Below are positions 7,438 through 16,034 of a stretch of DNA of 64,000 nt, one piece after another. Where the stretch lies: positions 62,001-126,000 of the forward strand of contig DATLFG010000105.1 of NCBI GenBank assembly GCA_035524955.1, read 5' to 3'. This stretch comes from CAMLFJ01 sp035524955. Lineage in GTDB: Bacteria; Methylomirabilota; Methylomirabilia; Rokubacteriales; CSP1-6. Made by a program: the position numbers and the translations under genes. Each line of letters opens with the position of its first letter. Position 1 is the stretch's first letter. The notes beneath the pieces were generated by a model. It was given only the letters and a program-made list of their open reading frames with translations. It was not told where the DNA came from and ran no database searches.

Positions 7438-9204
7438 CTACCACGTGCGCCCCAGTTCCCGCTTTATGTCGCGTAAAGACAGCCGGCTGACGATCGGCCG
7501 GCCGTGCGGGCAGAAGTACGGGGTCGACGTGACGGCCAGGTCGGCGATGAGCCGCGCCATCTCCTCACGTTGCAGCGGGGCGTGGGCCTTGATGGCCGCA
7601 TGGCAGGCCACGAAGGATAGCGCGCGGTGCAGCAGCGGCTGAGGCTCGCCCTTGCGGGGGCGGTTGACGTCCTCCACCAGCGCCTCGATCAGGCGCCGCG
7701 GCTCCTGCCCCCGGAGCAGCGCGGGCACCGCGCGCAGCACGACCGTGGAGCCGCTCCAGCCCTCGAGCCGGAAGCCCAGGCCCTCGAGGGTCTCGGCCCA
7801 CTCCTGCACCAGCGCCGCCTGCCCCGCGCCCAGCTCCACCGGCTGCGGGAACAGCTGCTCCTGCGAAGCCAGCGGGCCCGCCTCCAGCTCTGCCAGCAGC
7901 CGCTCGAACAGCACGCGCTCGTGGGCCACGTGCTGGTCCAGGAAGAAGATCTCCTCGTCCGTGGCCGCGACTATGAACGTGTCCTGGAGCTGCCCGATCA
8001 CCGTGCCGAAGTTGACCGCGGAAAATTGGGCCGGGCTTTCATGAAAGAGCAAAGCCTGGCCGGCCGGAACCAGAGTGTCCGCGGACTGGGGGAGCGCGGG
8101 GGCCATGTCTGGGCCCCCGCTTTCAATAGAGAAGCTCCCGGTGGCGTCGCCTGACGCACGGTCATCGGTCAGGGCATGCCCGCTGAGACCACGTTGCGGC
8201 TGGACGACGTGGGCCTGCCGCAGCGCGTCCTGCACCGCGCGGTAGAGGACCTCCTGGACCTGGCGCGGGGAGCGGAAGCGGACCCAGGCCTTGGTCGGAT
8301 GGACGTTGACGTCCACTTCCTGGGGCGGCAGGTCGAGGCGGAGCACGGCGACCGGGAACTGGTCGCGGGCCAGGAGCGGCCGGTAGGCCTCGATCAGGGT
8401 CTGGCCGAGCTGGGTGTCGCGCACGGGGCGGCCGTTGACGATGAGCACGATCTCGTCGCGGTTGCCGCGGGCGAGCTGGGGCGGCGCGACCAGGCCCGAG
8501 ATCGCGAGCGGGCCGTCCTTGCGCTCCACCTCCAGGAGCTTGCCCGCGCGCTCGAAGCCCCAGAGCGCCCCGATGCGGTCGCGCAGGCTTCGCGCCCGCG
8601 GCGCCCCCAGCGCGGGCCGGCCGTTGTGCGAGACGCGGAAGTGCACGTCCTGGTGCGCCAGCGTGATGGCCTCGAGCAGCCGCAGGGCCGCCGCCACCTC
8701 GCTCTGGGCGCTCTTCATGAACTTGAGCCGGGCCGGCGTGTTGAAGAAGAGATCCTGCGCCTCCACCGTGGTGCCCGCGGGCGCCGCCACCAGCAGCTTC
8801 TCGTTGACCGCGCCTCCCTCGCCGCGCACGAGGGTGCCGGTGTGAGCCCCGCGCGGGCACGAGAGCACCGAGAACCGGGTGACCGCGCAGATCGCGGGCA
8901 GCGCCTCGCCCCGGAAGCCCAGCGTGGTGATGGCGTCGAGGTCGGCGTCGGTGGCGAGCTTGGAGGTGGCGTGCCGCAGCAGGGCCAGGTCCACCTCGTC
9001 GCTCGACATGCCGACGCCGTCGTCGGTCACGCGGATCAGGGCGCGCCCCGCGTCGCGCAGGTCGACCGCCACCTGGGTGCAGAGCGCGTCGAGCGCGTTC
9101 TCCACCAGCTCCTTCACCACCGAGGCGGGCCGCTCCACCACCTCGCCCGCCGCGATCTTGTTGACGAGGTGATCGGGCAGCCGCCGGATGCGCGGGGCGG
9201 TCAC
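7438..9204 (-). CDS. mutL: DNA mismatch repair protein MutL
   Basis: A 588-residue MutL. The GHKL ATPase N-terminus has ENALDA (35-40), DDGVGM (61-66) and GFRGEA (97-102). The C-terminal domain has DQHVAHERVLFE, a good match to the DQHA(X)2E(X)4E endonuclease motif, plus ACHAAIKA and CPHGRP, so this MutL should nick DNA itself. The linker (residues about 362-377, GGPDMAPALPQSAD) is encoded by a copy of the dispersed palindromic element found in four gaps of this window. The GTG at 9204 overlaps the mutS stop (GTGA). The last codons (LRDIKRELGRTW) are duplicated just downstream. Confidence 0.97.
   Translation of the reverse strand: MTAPRIRRLPDHLVNKIAAGEVVERPASVVKELVENALDALCTQVAVDLRDAGRALIRVTDDGVGMSSDEVDLALLRHATSKLATDADLDAITTLGFRGEALPAICAVTRFSVLSCPRGAHTGTLVRGEGGAVNEKLLVAAPAGTTVEAQDLFFNTPARLKFMKSAQSEVAAALRLLEAITLAHQDVHFRVSHNGRPALGAPRARSLRDRIGALWGFERAGKLLEVERKDGPLAISGLVAPPQLARGNRDEIVLIVNGRPVRDTQLGQTLIEAYRPLLARDQFPVAVLRLDLPPQEVDVNVHPTKAWVRFRSPRQVQEVLYRAVQDALRQAHVVQPQRGLSGHALTDDRASGDATGSFSIESGGPDMAPALPQSADTLVPAGQALLFHESPAQFSAVNFGTVIGQLQDTFIVAATDEEIFFLDQHVAHERVLFERLLAELEAGPLASQEQLFPQPVELGAGQAALVQEWAETLEGLGFRLEGWSGSTVVLRAVPALLRGQEPRRLIEALVEDVNRPRKGEPQPLLHRALSFVACHAAIKAHAPLQREEMARLIADLAVTSTPYFCPHGRPIVSRLSLRDIKRELGRTW
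7439..7476 (-). repeat. mutL tail repeat, coding copy
   Basis: This is the copy of the 38-base direct repeat that forms the final 12 codons and most of the stop codon of mutL. It is identical to 7376-7413. Confidence 0.85.
8076..8131 (-). repeat. palindromic element family A, copy inside mutL
   Basis: Inside the mutL linker the sense strand has GCGGGGGCC (8120-8112), a seven-base loop CAGACAT, GGCCCCCGC (8104-8096), then GCTCCCCCAGTCCGCGGACA. CTCTATT precedes it, as in one intergenic copy. Stem, loop length and right flank match the intergenic copies at 22.1, 25.1, 30.8 and 57.3 kb, but here the element is on the opposite strand and is read in frame without a stop. Confidence 0.85.
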
Positions 9205-11795
9205 GGGCGCGCCTTGAGCCGCTGCTGCCACTCTGCGAGCAGGTTCAGCGCCTGCAGCGGTGTCGTCGCGCCCACGTCCAGGTCGGCCAGCTCGCGCAGG
9301 AGCGGATCGTGGGCCGGCGGGAAGAGGCCGAGCTGGGCCGGGCCCGTGGCGGGCGCCTCCGGCGTCACCGCCGCCTGCAGCTCGCCGCGTTCGCGCTCGA
9401 GCTCGCCCAGGATCGCCTTGGCCCGCGCGATCACCGCCGGGGGCAGCCCGGCCAGCCGCGCCACCTGGATGCCGTAGGAGCGGTCGGTGCCGCCCGGCCG
9501 CACCGTATGCAGGAAGATGATCTCGTCGTTCCACTCGCGGACCGCCACGTGGAAATTGTGCACCCGCGGCAGCCGCGCGGCCAGCGCGGTGAGCTCGTGG
9601 TAGTGCGTGGCGAAGAGCACCTTGGCCCCGCGGCCGCGCTCGTGCAGCTCCTCGGTCACCGCCCACGCGATCGCGAGGCCGTCGAACGTGGAGGTGCCGC
9701 GCCCGACCTCGTCCAGGAGGATCAGGCTCCGCTCGGTCGCGTGGCGCAGGATGCCGGCCGTCTCGACCATCTCCACGAGGAACGTGCTCTGCCCGCGCGC
9801 CATGTTGTCCTGGGCGCCCACCCGGGTGAGGATGCGATCCACGAGCCCGACGCGGGCTTCCCGCGCCGGGACGAAGCTCCCCATCTGGGCCATGAGGGCG
9901 AGCAGCGCGACCTGCCGCATGAACACGCTCTTGCCGCTCATGTTCGGCCCGGTCAGGATCATGATCTGGCACGCGGCCGGATCGAGGGCCACGTCGTTCG
10001 GGGTGAACGGGGTGCCGCCGGCCTCCAGCACCGGATGGCGGCCGTCCACGATCTCGAGCGCGAAGCCCTCGTCCACCTGGGGCCGCACGTAGCCGCGCTG
10101 GTGCGCCACCTCCGCGAGCGAGGTGAGCGCGTCGAGGCTGCCGACCGCGCGGGCGGTGCGCAGCAGCGGGCCGGCGGCCGCCGCGACCTCCGCGCGCACC
10201 TGGCCGAACAGCTCGAACTCGAGCCGCCCGATGCGCTCCTCGGCGCCGAGCACCCGGCTCTCGTACTCCTTGAGCTCGGCGGTGACGTAGCGCTCCGCTC
10301 CCACCAGGGTCTGCCGGCGGAGGTAGTCGGACGGGACCTTCGCGCCGTGCGCGTTGCTCACCTCGATGGCGTAGCCGAAGACGCGGTTGAAGCGGACTTT
10401 CAAGGAGGCGATGCCGGTTCTCGCGCGCTCGCGCTGCTCGAGCGAGGCGATCCACGCCTTGCCCTCGCGCGCGGCCTGCTTGAGGTCGCGGAGGTCCGTG
10501 TTCCAGCCTTCCCGGATCAGGCCGCCTTCCTTGAGGGTGAGCGGTGGCTCGTCCTCCAGAGATTCCTCAAGGAGTTTCTGAAGGTCGGGCAGCGGAGCGA
10601 TCTCCTCGGCGAGCGTTCCCAGCAGAGCGCTGTCCAGGGCCCCCAGGGCCTCCGCCAGGCCCGGCAGGCGACCCAGGAACCCCCGCAGGGCGATCAGATC
10701 GCGGGCGTGGGCCACGCCCAGGGCCGCGCGGCTGGTGAGCCGCTCCAGGTCTCCCACGCCCTCCAGGTGCCTCCGCAGGGCGTCCCGGGCGGCCGGGGCG
10801 TCCACCAGCGCGGCCACAGCCTCCTGGCGCCGGCCGATGGCCTCGCGGTCGAGCAGCGGGCGGAGCATCCACTGGCGAAGGAGGCGGGCGCCCATCGGGG
10901 TGCCGGTGGCGTCGAGCGTCGCGAAGAGCGAGCCCCGGGCCGTACGCTCCTGGGCCGTCTCGAAGAGCTCGAGCGTCGCCACCGCGGTGGGGTCGAGCAG
11001 CATCGCGTCGCCGGTCACGAGGCGCTGGATCCGGGTGAGATGTGCGAGCGACTCGCCCTGGGTCTCGCGCAGGTAGGCGAGCGCGGCGCCGGCCGCCTGC
11101 AGCCCCGCGGTGAGCCCGCCCACGCCCAGGGCGTCGAGGCCGGCGCCGCGGAAGTGCGACTCGATCATGTCGCGCGCGGCCCGGGCCCCGAAGGCCCCCC
11201 CATCCACGCGGGTGACCGGGACGCCGGCGGGGACCCAGCGCGCGACCCACGCGGGCTCGGCGCTCTGCGCCAGCAACAGCTCCGCGGGCCGGCGCAGGAG
11301 CGCGACCTCGAGGAGCGCGTCCCCGACCCCGGGCTCCTCGCCCACCCAGAAGTCACCGGTGGACACGTCCACGAGCGCGACGCCGACCGCGGAGGCGGTC
11401 GCGTGCGCGGCGAGCAGGAAGTTGTTGCGCGCGCCGTCGAGGAACTGAGTGTCGGTGATCGTGCCCGGCGTGATGACCCGCACCACTTCTCGACGGAGGA
11501 TCTTCCGCGTCCCGCCGGGCTCCTCGAGCTGCTCGCACACCGCCACCTTCTGGCCCGCGCGGATGAGGCGGGCGATGTAGCCGTCGGCGGCGTGATGCGG
11601 GATGCCCGCCATGGGGACCCCCTTCTGCCTGGAGGTCAGCGTGAGCTGGAGCAGGCGCGAGGCGGTCTGGGCGTCCTGGAAGAAGAGCTCGTAGAAGTCA
11701 CCCAGGCGGAACAGCAGCAGGTAGTCCGGGAAGCGGCGCTTCAGCTCCCCGTACTGCCGCATCATCGGCGTGAGCTCGGCGGGGCTTTCCCTCAC
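9201..11795 (-). CDS. mutS: DNA mismatch repair protein MutS
   Basis: An 864-residue mismatch-recognition ATPase. The N-terminus has the clamp signature MMRQYGELKRRFPDYLLLFR and GDFYELF (the mismatch-reading Phe-x-Glu lies in this segment). The core and clamp domains follow, and the C-terminal ABC ATPase has GPNMSGKS, DEVGRGTSTFDG and ATHYHEL. It works with MutL, whose gene follows with a GTGA overlap. Its own GTG start at 11795 overlaps the HIT-gene stop in the same way, so translation of the row is probably coupled. Confidence 0.98.
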   Translation of the reverse strand: MRESPAELTPMMRQYGELKRRFPDYLLLFRLGDFYELFFQDAQTASRLLQLTLTSRQKGVPMAGIPHHAADGYIARLIRAGQKVAVCEQLEEPGGTRKILRREVVRVITPGTITDTQFLDGARNNFLLAAHATASAVGVALVDVSTGDFWVGEEPGVGDALLEVALLRRPAELLLAQSAEPAWVARWVPAGVPVTRVDGGAFGARAARDMIESHFRGAGLDALGVGGLTAGLQAAGAALAYLRETQGESLAHLTRIQRLVTGDAMLLDPTAVATLELFETAQERTARGSLFATLDATGTPMGARLLRQWMLRPLLDREAIGRRQEAVAALVDAPAARDALRRHLEGVGDLERLTSRAALGVAHARDLIALRGFLGRLPGLAEALGALDSALLGTLAEEIAPLPDLQKLLEESLEDEPPLTLKEGGLIREGWNTDLRDLKQAAREGKAWIASLEQRERARTGIASLKVRFNRVFGYAIEVSNAHGAKVPSDYLRRQTLVGAERYVTAELKEYESRVLGAEERIGRLEFELFGQVRAEVAAAAGPLLRTARAVGSLDALTSLAEVAHQRGYVRPQVDEGFALEIVDGRHPVLEAGGTPFTPNDVALDPAACQIMILTGPNMSGKSVFMRQVALLALMAQMGSFVPAREARVGLVDRILTRVGAQDNMARGQSTFLVEMVETAGILRHATERSLILLDEVGRGTSTFDGLAIAWAVTEELHERGRGAKVLFATHYHELTALAARLPRVHNFHVAVREWNDEIIFLHTVRPGGTDRSYGIQVARLAGLPPAVIARAKAILGELERERGELQAAVTPEAPATGPAQLGLFPPAHDPLLRELADLDVGATTPLQALNLLAEWQQRLKARP

Positions 11796-12280
11796 GTGGA
11801 GGCGAGCGCGGCGGCCAGCCGATCGTACGTGGTCTCGAGGGATTCCGGCAGCACCCGCGTCTCGCCGATGATCGGCATGAAGTTGGTGTCGCCGTTCCAG
11901 CGCGGCACGAGATGGATGTGCAGGTGGCCGAGCACGCCCGCGCCCGCCACGCGTCCCTGGTTGAGGCCCACGTTGAAGCCGTCGGGATGATAGGCGGTGC
12001 CGAGCGCGCGCGTGCCCGTCTGGATGAGGGCCATCGCCTCGGCCAGCTCGTCCGCGGTGGCGGTTTCGATCGAGCCGACGTGACGCGTGATCACGGCCAT
12101 GAGGTGCCCGGAGGCGTACGGGAAGGCGTTCAGGATCAGGAAGGCCAGCTTGCCGCGGTGGAGGATCAACGACCGGCGGTCGTCACCGGCGGCCAGGGCC
12201 GAGCAGAGGACGCACGCGGCCTCGGGGCCCCCGGCGGTCGACACATAGGACATCCGCCAGGGCGCCCAGAGCCGCTCCAC
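11792..12280 (-). CDS. HIT-family hydrolase/phosphorylase (Ap4A-type)
   Basis: A 162-residue histidine-triad protein. It begins ERLWAPWRMSYV, typical of bacterial HIT proteins related to Ap4A phosphorylase, and has a CVLC zinc pair (Cys23, Cys26) and the HLHIHLV triad at 119-125. These enzymes act on the phosphate chain of dinucleoside polyphosphates or nucleotide adducts; the exact substrate is unknown. The GTG at 12280, five bases after ihfB, gives the family N-terminus, whereas longer frames run through ihfB. It is the third gene from the right in the ihfB-mutS-mutL-miaA row. Confidence 0.9.
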   Translation of the reverse strand: MERLWAPWRMSYVSTAGGPEAACVLCSALAAGDDRRSLILHRGKLAFLILNAFPYASGHLMAVITRHVGSIETATADELAEAMALIQTGTRALGTAYHPDGFNVGLNQGRVAGAGVLGHLHIHLVPRWNGDTNFMPIIGETRVLPESLETTYDRLAAALAST

Positions 12281-12285
12281 TCGAT

Positions 12286-12561
12286 CTACGTGTTGACGAG
12301 CTCGCGGAGGCGCTTGCCGACCTTGAAGAAGGGCACCCGCTTCTCGGGCACGCTCACGCTGTCGCCGGTCTTCGGATTTCGTCCCTTGCGGGAGTTCCGA
12401 TGGCGGATGCGGAAGCTGCCGAAGCCGCGCAGCTCGACCTTGTCCCCCTTGCCCAGCGCGTCCGTGATGTTGTCGAAGACGGTGTTGACGATGAGCTCGG
12501 TTTCCTTCTTGGTCAAGCTCGCCACCTTGGCCACTTCCTCGATCAATTCCGCTTTCGTCAT
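12286..12561 (-). CDS. ihfB: DNABII protein, probably integration host factor beta
   Basis: A 91-residue histone-like protein starting MTKAELIEEVAKVASLTKKE and carrying the DNA-bending arm GRNPKTGDSVSVPEKRVPFF with its conserved Pro. The C-terminus KVGKRLRELVN resembles IHF-beta more than HU. Paired with the ihfA product (690-971) it should form the IHF heterodimer; HU homodimer function cannot be excluded. The start is ATG at 12561 with AAGGGAG six bases upstream. It is first in its transcript, downstream of a good promoter. Location near rpsA is usual for ihfB. Confidence 0.88.
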   Translation of the reverse strand: MTKAELIEEVAKVASLTKKETELIVNTVFDNITDALGKGDKVELRGFGSFRIRHRNSRKGRNPKTGDSVSVPEKRVPFFKVGKRLRELVNT

Positions 12562-12609
12562 GGGCGACTCCCTTTAGAGGGCCGGCGCTGACAGGCTGTC
12601 GACGACGAG

Positions 12610-12639
12610 AACGTACCACGGCATGTGAAAGTTTGTCAA
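12610..12639 (-). promoter_or_regulatory. sigma-70-type promoter for ihfB-HIT-mutS-mutL-miaA-hflX
   Basis: The minus strand has a perfect TTGACA (12639-12634), an 18-base spacer and TACGTT (12615-12610), in the 120-base gap between sppA and ihfB. Transcription would start about 40 bases before the ihfB ATG. It is the best -35 box in the window and probably drives the repair/tRNA-modification row. Confidence 0.6.
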
Positions 12640-12681
12640 GCAACCTGGGTAGTTAGCGGGCACCCCGGCCGGCCCCGTGCG

Positions 12682-13590
12682 CTAGGGCATCAGGTAGAGC
12701 GGTGTCCGGAGGGTCTCCATCGCGGGTAGCATGCGCGAGACGGGGCCCAGACCCCACTCGTTGCGCAGCAGCTCGCGAAGCGAGAACCGACGGCGCGGAT
12801 ACAGCACCTTGGGCTTGGCCGGCAGGCCCGCCATCTTCGCGGCGGCCTCGATGGCGTCCTCCAGCCCGCCCAGATCGTCCACCATCTTGAGCCGGTGGGC
12901 CTGGCGCCCCGAGTAGATCCGCCCCTCCGCGAACCCGCGCACCGCCTGCGGCTCGAGCCCGCGGCCCTCCGCGACCGCGGCGATGAACTGGTCGTAGACG
13001 TCGTCGAGGAGGGACTGGAGGACCCGCCGCTCCTCCGGGGTCATGGCGCGCGCGAAGTTGCCCACGTCCTTGTACGCGCCCGCCTTGACCACCACGTACT
13101 CCACGCCCACTTTCTTGAGCAGGCCCTCCACGTTGGCGAGCTGCATCACGACGCCGATCGATCCGGTCAGCGTCCCCGGGCTGGCGAAGATGCGGTCGGC
13201 GGACACCGCGACGTAGTACCCGCCGGAGGCGGCCACCGAGCCCAGCGAGGCCACCACCGGCTTCTTGGCCTCGCGCAGCCGCCGCACCGCGGTGAAGATC
13301 TCCTGGGTGGGCGCGACCACGCCGCCCGGGCTGTCGATGCGGAGCACCACCGCGCGCACCGCGGGATCGTCACGATACTCGCCGAGCGTGCGGATGATCG
13401 CCTCGGTGTCGAGGCCCCGCTCCGGCCCCGCCCCGATGACCCCCTGGATCTCCACGACCGCCACCTTGGCGCCGCCGGGCAGTCCGTCGTCGGAAACCGC
13501 CAGGAGGAGCCAGACCGTGAAGACGAACAGCACGAGGACTCCCGCCCCCACCCCCAGGGCGATGAGGGCGACCCGGCCGCGTGAGGCCAC
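12682..13590 (-). CDS. sppA: signal peptide peptidase SppA (short type)
   Basis: A 302-residue inner-membrane serine protease that degrades cleaved signal peptides. One N-terminal transmembrane helix (about 7-31) precedes a ClpP-fold domain with VLRIDSPGG, the nucleophile segment SVAASGGYY and the general-base segment AYKDVG (catalytic Lys). The length fits the single-domain 36-kDa type. The start is GTG at 13590, six bases after rpsA, so the two genes are probably co-transcribed. Confidence 0.94.
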   Translation of the reverse strand: MASRGRVALIALGVGAGVLVLFVFTVWLLLAVSDDGLPGGAKVAVVEIQGVIGAGPERGLDTEAIIRTLGEYRDDPAVRAVVLRIDSPGGVVAPTQEIFTAVRRLREAKKPVVASLGSVAASGGYYVAVSADRIFASPGTLTGSIGVVMQLANVEGLLKKVGVEYVVVKAGAYKDVGNFARAMTPEERRVLQSLLDDVYDQFIAAVAEGRGLEPQAVRGFAEGRIYSGRQAHRLKMVDDLGGLEDAIEAAAKMAGLPAKPKVLYPRRRFSLRELLRNEWGLGPVSRMLPAMETLRTPLYLMP

Positions 13591-13596
13591 CCGGGT

Positions 13597-15312
13597 CTAC
13601 TCCTCGTCGTCGTAGTCGTCGCCGCCGCGACGCTTGCGCCCCTTGTGCCCCCGGCCTCGCCCGCCGTCCGTCTGCGCCGGCTCCTCGATGACCGCGGCCA
13701 GCTCCTTCAGCGAGAGGCCGATCCGCCGCTCGTTGGGATCGACCCGGATCACCATCAGGGTCAGCTCGTCGCCCACGTTCAGGATGTCCGCGGGCGTCGC
13801 GATCGGACGGCTCGACATCTGCGAGATGTGGAGGAGACCGTCCACCCCGGCCTCGAGCTCCACGAAGGCGCCGAAGTCAGTGAGGCGCACGACCTTGCCG
13901 GTGACCCGCGAGCCCATCGGGTAGCGCTGGGACACGGTGTCCCACGGATCGGGCTGGATCTGCTTGAGGCCCAGCGAGATGCGCTTGTTCTCCCGGTCCA
14001 CGTTGAGGATCTGCGTGTCCACCGGTTGGCCCTTCTTGAGCAGCTCGGACGGGTGCCCGATGTTCCGGGTCCAGGACATGTCGGAGATGTGGAGCAGGCC
14101 GTCGACCCCGGGCTCCAGCTCCACGAAGGCGCCGAAGTCGGTGAGGTTGCGCACCTTGCCCTGCACCCGCATGCCGGGCTGGTAGCGCTCGGTGATGGTG
14201 GCCCACGGGTCCGTCTCGACCTGCTTCATGCCGAGCGAGATCCGCTTGGTGGCCTTGTTGACCTCGAGCACCATGACCTCGACGGTGTCCCCCACGTTGA
14301 CGAGCTTCGAGGGGTGCCGCACCCGGCGCGTCCACGACATCTCGGAGACGTGCACGAGGCCTTCCACGCCCGGCTCCAGCTCCACGAAGGCGCCGTAGTT
14401 GGTCAGGCTCACGATGCGACCGTTCACCTTGCCGCCCACCGGGTATCGATCGTCCACGTTGGCCCAGGGGTCGGAGGACTTCTGCTTGTACCCCAGCGAC
14501 ACCCGGCCGGTGTCCCGGTCGAAGTGCAGCACCACCACCTCGACCTGGTCGCCGATCTGGAAGATCTCGGAGGGATGCCCTACCCGGCCCCACGACATGT
14601 CGGTGACGTGCAGCAGCCCGTCGATGCCGCCCAGGTCGATGAAGGCGCCGTAGTCGGTGAGGTTCTTCACGGTTCCGGTGAGCACCATGCCCTCGGCGAG
14701 CACCGACAGCGTGTGCTTCTTCTTCTCCTCGCGCTCCTCTTCGAGCATGGCCCGGCGGGAGAGCACCACGTTGCCACGGCGCCGGTTGAGCTTGATCACC
14801 TTGGCCCGGATGGTCTGCCCCACCATCGCGCCCAGGTTCTTGACCGGCCGCAGGTCGACCTGGGAGCCGGGCAGGAAGGCCCGCACCCCGACGTCCACCG
14901 CGAGACCGCCCTTGACCACCTCGGCGACCCGGCCTTCCACCGGGACGCCGCTGTCGTGGGCCTTGGAGATCTGGTCCCAGACCTTGATCTTGTCCGCCTT
15001 GTCCTTGGAGAGGACGATCAGGCCTTCGTTGTCCTCCTTGGACTCGAGGTAGACCTCGATCTCCTCCCCGACCTTGGGCAGGACGCCCGCGTGCCGGAAC
15101 TCCTCGATGGCGATGGTGCCCTCGCTCTTGTAGCCGATGTCTACGAGGACCTCGCTGTCGCGGACCTCCACGACCCGGCCGCGGACCACCTCGCCTTCCT
15201 CGACATCGCTGACGCCGCGGTTGAACCAGTACTCCATGCTTTCCTCGGGGGCATCGCCCACCTCCTTCGCCACGCCCACGAGGGTCTTCGACTTCTTGTT
15301 GTCACTGTCCAT
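13597..15312 (-). CDS. rpsA: 30S ribosomal protein S1
   Basis: A 571-residue protein with six S1 (OB-fold) repeats. The first two are divergent (ribosome-binding), and the last four share GAFV/IELxxGxxGLLH, for example LTDYGAFIDLGGIDGLLH. The tail GRGRGHKGRKRRGG is basic, then acidic. S1 recruits and unfolds mRNA on the 30S subunit. The ATG at 15312 is chosen because GGAGAGG lies exactly seven bases upstream and the next upstream ATG has none. The cmk-plsC-rpsA-sppA-ihfB neighbourhood matches the usual cmk-rpsA-ihfB cluster. Confidence 0.97.
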   Translation of the reverse strand: MDSDNKKSKTLVGVAKEVGDAPEESMEYWFNRGVSDVEEGEVVRGRVVEVRDSEVLVDIGYKSEGTIAIEEFRHAGVLPKVGEEIEVYLESKEDNEGLIVLSKDKADKIKVWDQISKAHDSGVPVEGRVAEVVKGGLAVDVGVRAFLPGSQVDLRPVKNLGAMVGQTIRAKVIKLNRRRGNVVLSRRAMLEEEREEKKKHTLSVLAEGMVLTGTVKNLTDYGAFIDLGGIDGLLHVTDMSWGRVGHPSEIFQIGDQVEVVVLHFDRDTGRVSLGYKQKSSDPWANVDDRYPVGGKVNGRIVSLTNYGAFVELEPGVEGLVHVSEMSWTRRVRHPSKLVNVGDTVEVMVLEVNKATKRISLGMKQVETDPWATITERYQPGMRVQGKVRNLTDFGAFVELEPGVDGLLHISDMSWTRNIGHPSELLKKGQPVDTQILNVDRENKRISLGLKQIQPDPWDTVSQRYPMGSRVTGKVVRLTDFGAFVELEAGVDGLLHISQMSSRPIATPADILNVGDELTLMVIRVDPNERRIGLSLKELAAVIEEPAQTDGGRGRGHKGRKRRGGDDYDDEE

Positions 15313-15319
15313 GACTGCA

Positions 15320-15326
15320 CCTCTCC
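15320..15326 (-). promoter_or_regulatory. Shine-Dalgarno site that fixes the rpsA start
   Basis: GGAGAGG on the minus strand, seven bases before the ATG at 15312. It decides against the in-frame ATG 24 bases further upstream. Confidence 0.7.
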
Positions 15327-15386
15327 TTGGATCCATCTGTATTGCCGTCCGCGCCGTCGTGCCGCGGGCGGCATCCCCGCCGTGTT

Positions 15387-16034
15387 TCAGGACTTTCTTT
15401 GCGGCTCCCGGCCTTGCTGCTCCCGGAGCTGCGCGATGGCGCGCATCATCTCCTGGGCCGCTTCACGATACGCCTCCTTGCGTCCCTCGTCACCCGCTCT
15501 CTTGCCCGTGCGCTTGAAGCCGAGCGGCGGCCCGAAGGTCACCCGCACCTTGGCGGGCCGGGGCAGCGCTCGCCCACGGGGCAGCGCGGTCCCGCTCCCC
15601 GACACGTAGACCGGCACCACCGGCGCCCCGCTCAGCACCGCCAGCATCCCCACCCCGGGCCGGCCTGCACGGGGCGGGTCGCCCTCCACTCCCCGCGTGC
15701 CCTCCGGAAACACCAGGATTGCGCGGCCCTCCTGCAGCAGGGCCAGCGACGCCTTCAGCGCCCGCATGTCCGAGCCGTCACGGCGCACCGGCCGCGCGTT
15801 GAGCGACCGGATCAGCCGCCCGAAGAGCGGGATCCGGAAGAGCTCCTCCTTGGCCATGAAGAAGACCGGCCGCGGCACCGAGCCGCCCACCAGTGGCGGG
15901 TCGAGCACGCTCACGTGATTGGACACGATCAGCACCGGGCCGGAGAGGGGCACGAGCTCCCGGCCCACCGCCTCCAACCGGAACAGCAGGCGCATCAGCA
16001 CCAGCGCGATCGGCTTCAGGATCGCGTACAGCAT
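15387..16034 (-). CDS. plsC: 1-acyl-sn-glycerol-3-phosphate acyltransferase
   Basis: A 215-residue membrane-associated acyltransferase that makes phosphatidic acid from lysophosphatidic acid. An N-terminal hydrophobic helix (about 2-20) leads into NHVSVLD, the catalytic H(X)4D (His40, Asp45), and later FPEGTRG, the phosphate-binding motif. The ATG at 16034 gives the standard N-terminus MLYAILKPIALVLMRLLFRL and overlaps the end of cmk by 19 bases. The cmk-plsC pairing recurs in many bacteria. Acyl preference cannot be read from sequence. Confidence 0.93.
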   Translation of the reverse strand: MLYAILKPIALVLMRLLFRLEAVGRELVPLSGPVLIVSNHVSVLDPPLVGGSVPRPVFFMAKEELFRIPLFGRLIRSLNARPVRRDGSDMRALKASLALLQEGRAILVFPEGTRGVEGDPPRAGRPGVGMLAVLSGAPVVPVYVSGSGTALPRGRALPRPAKVRVTFGPPLGFKRTGKRAGDEGRKEAYREAAQEMMRAIAQLREQQGREPQRKS

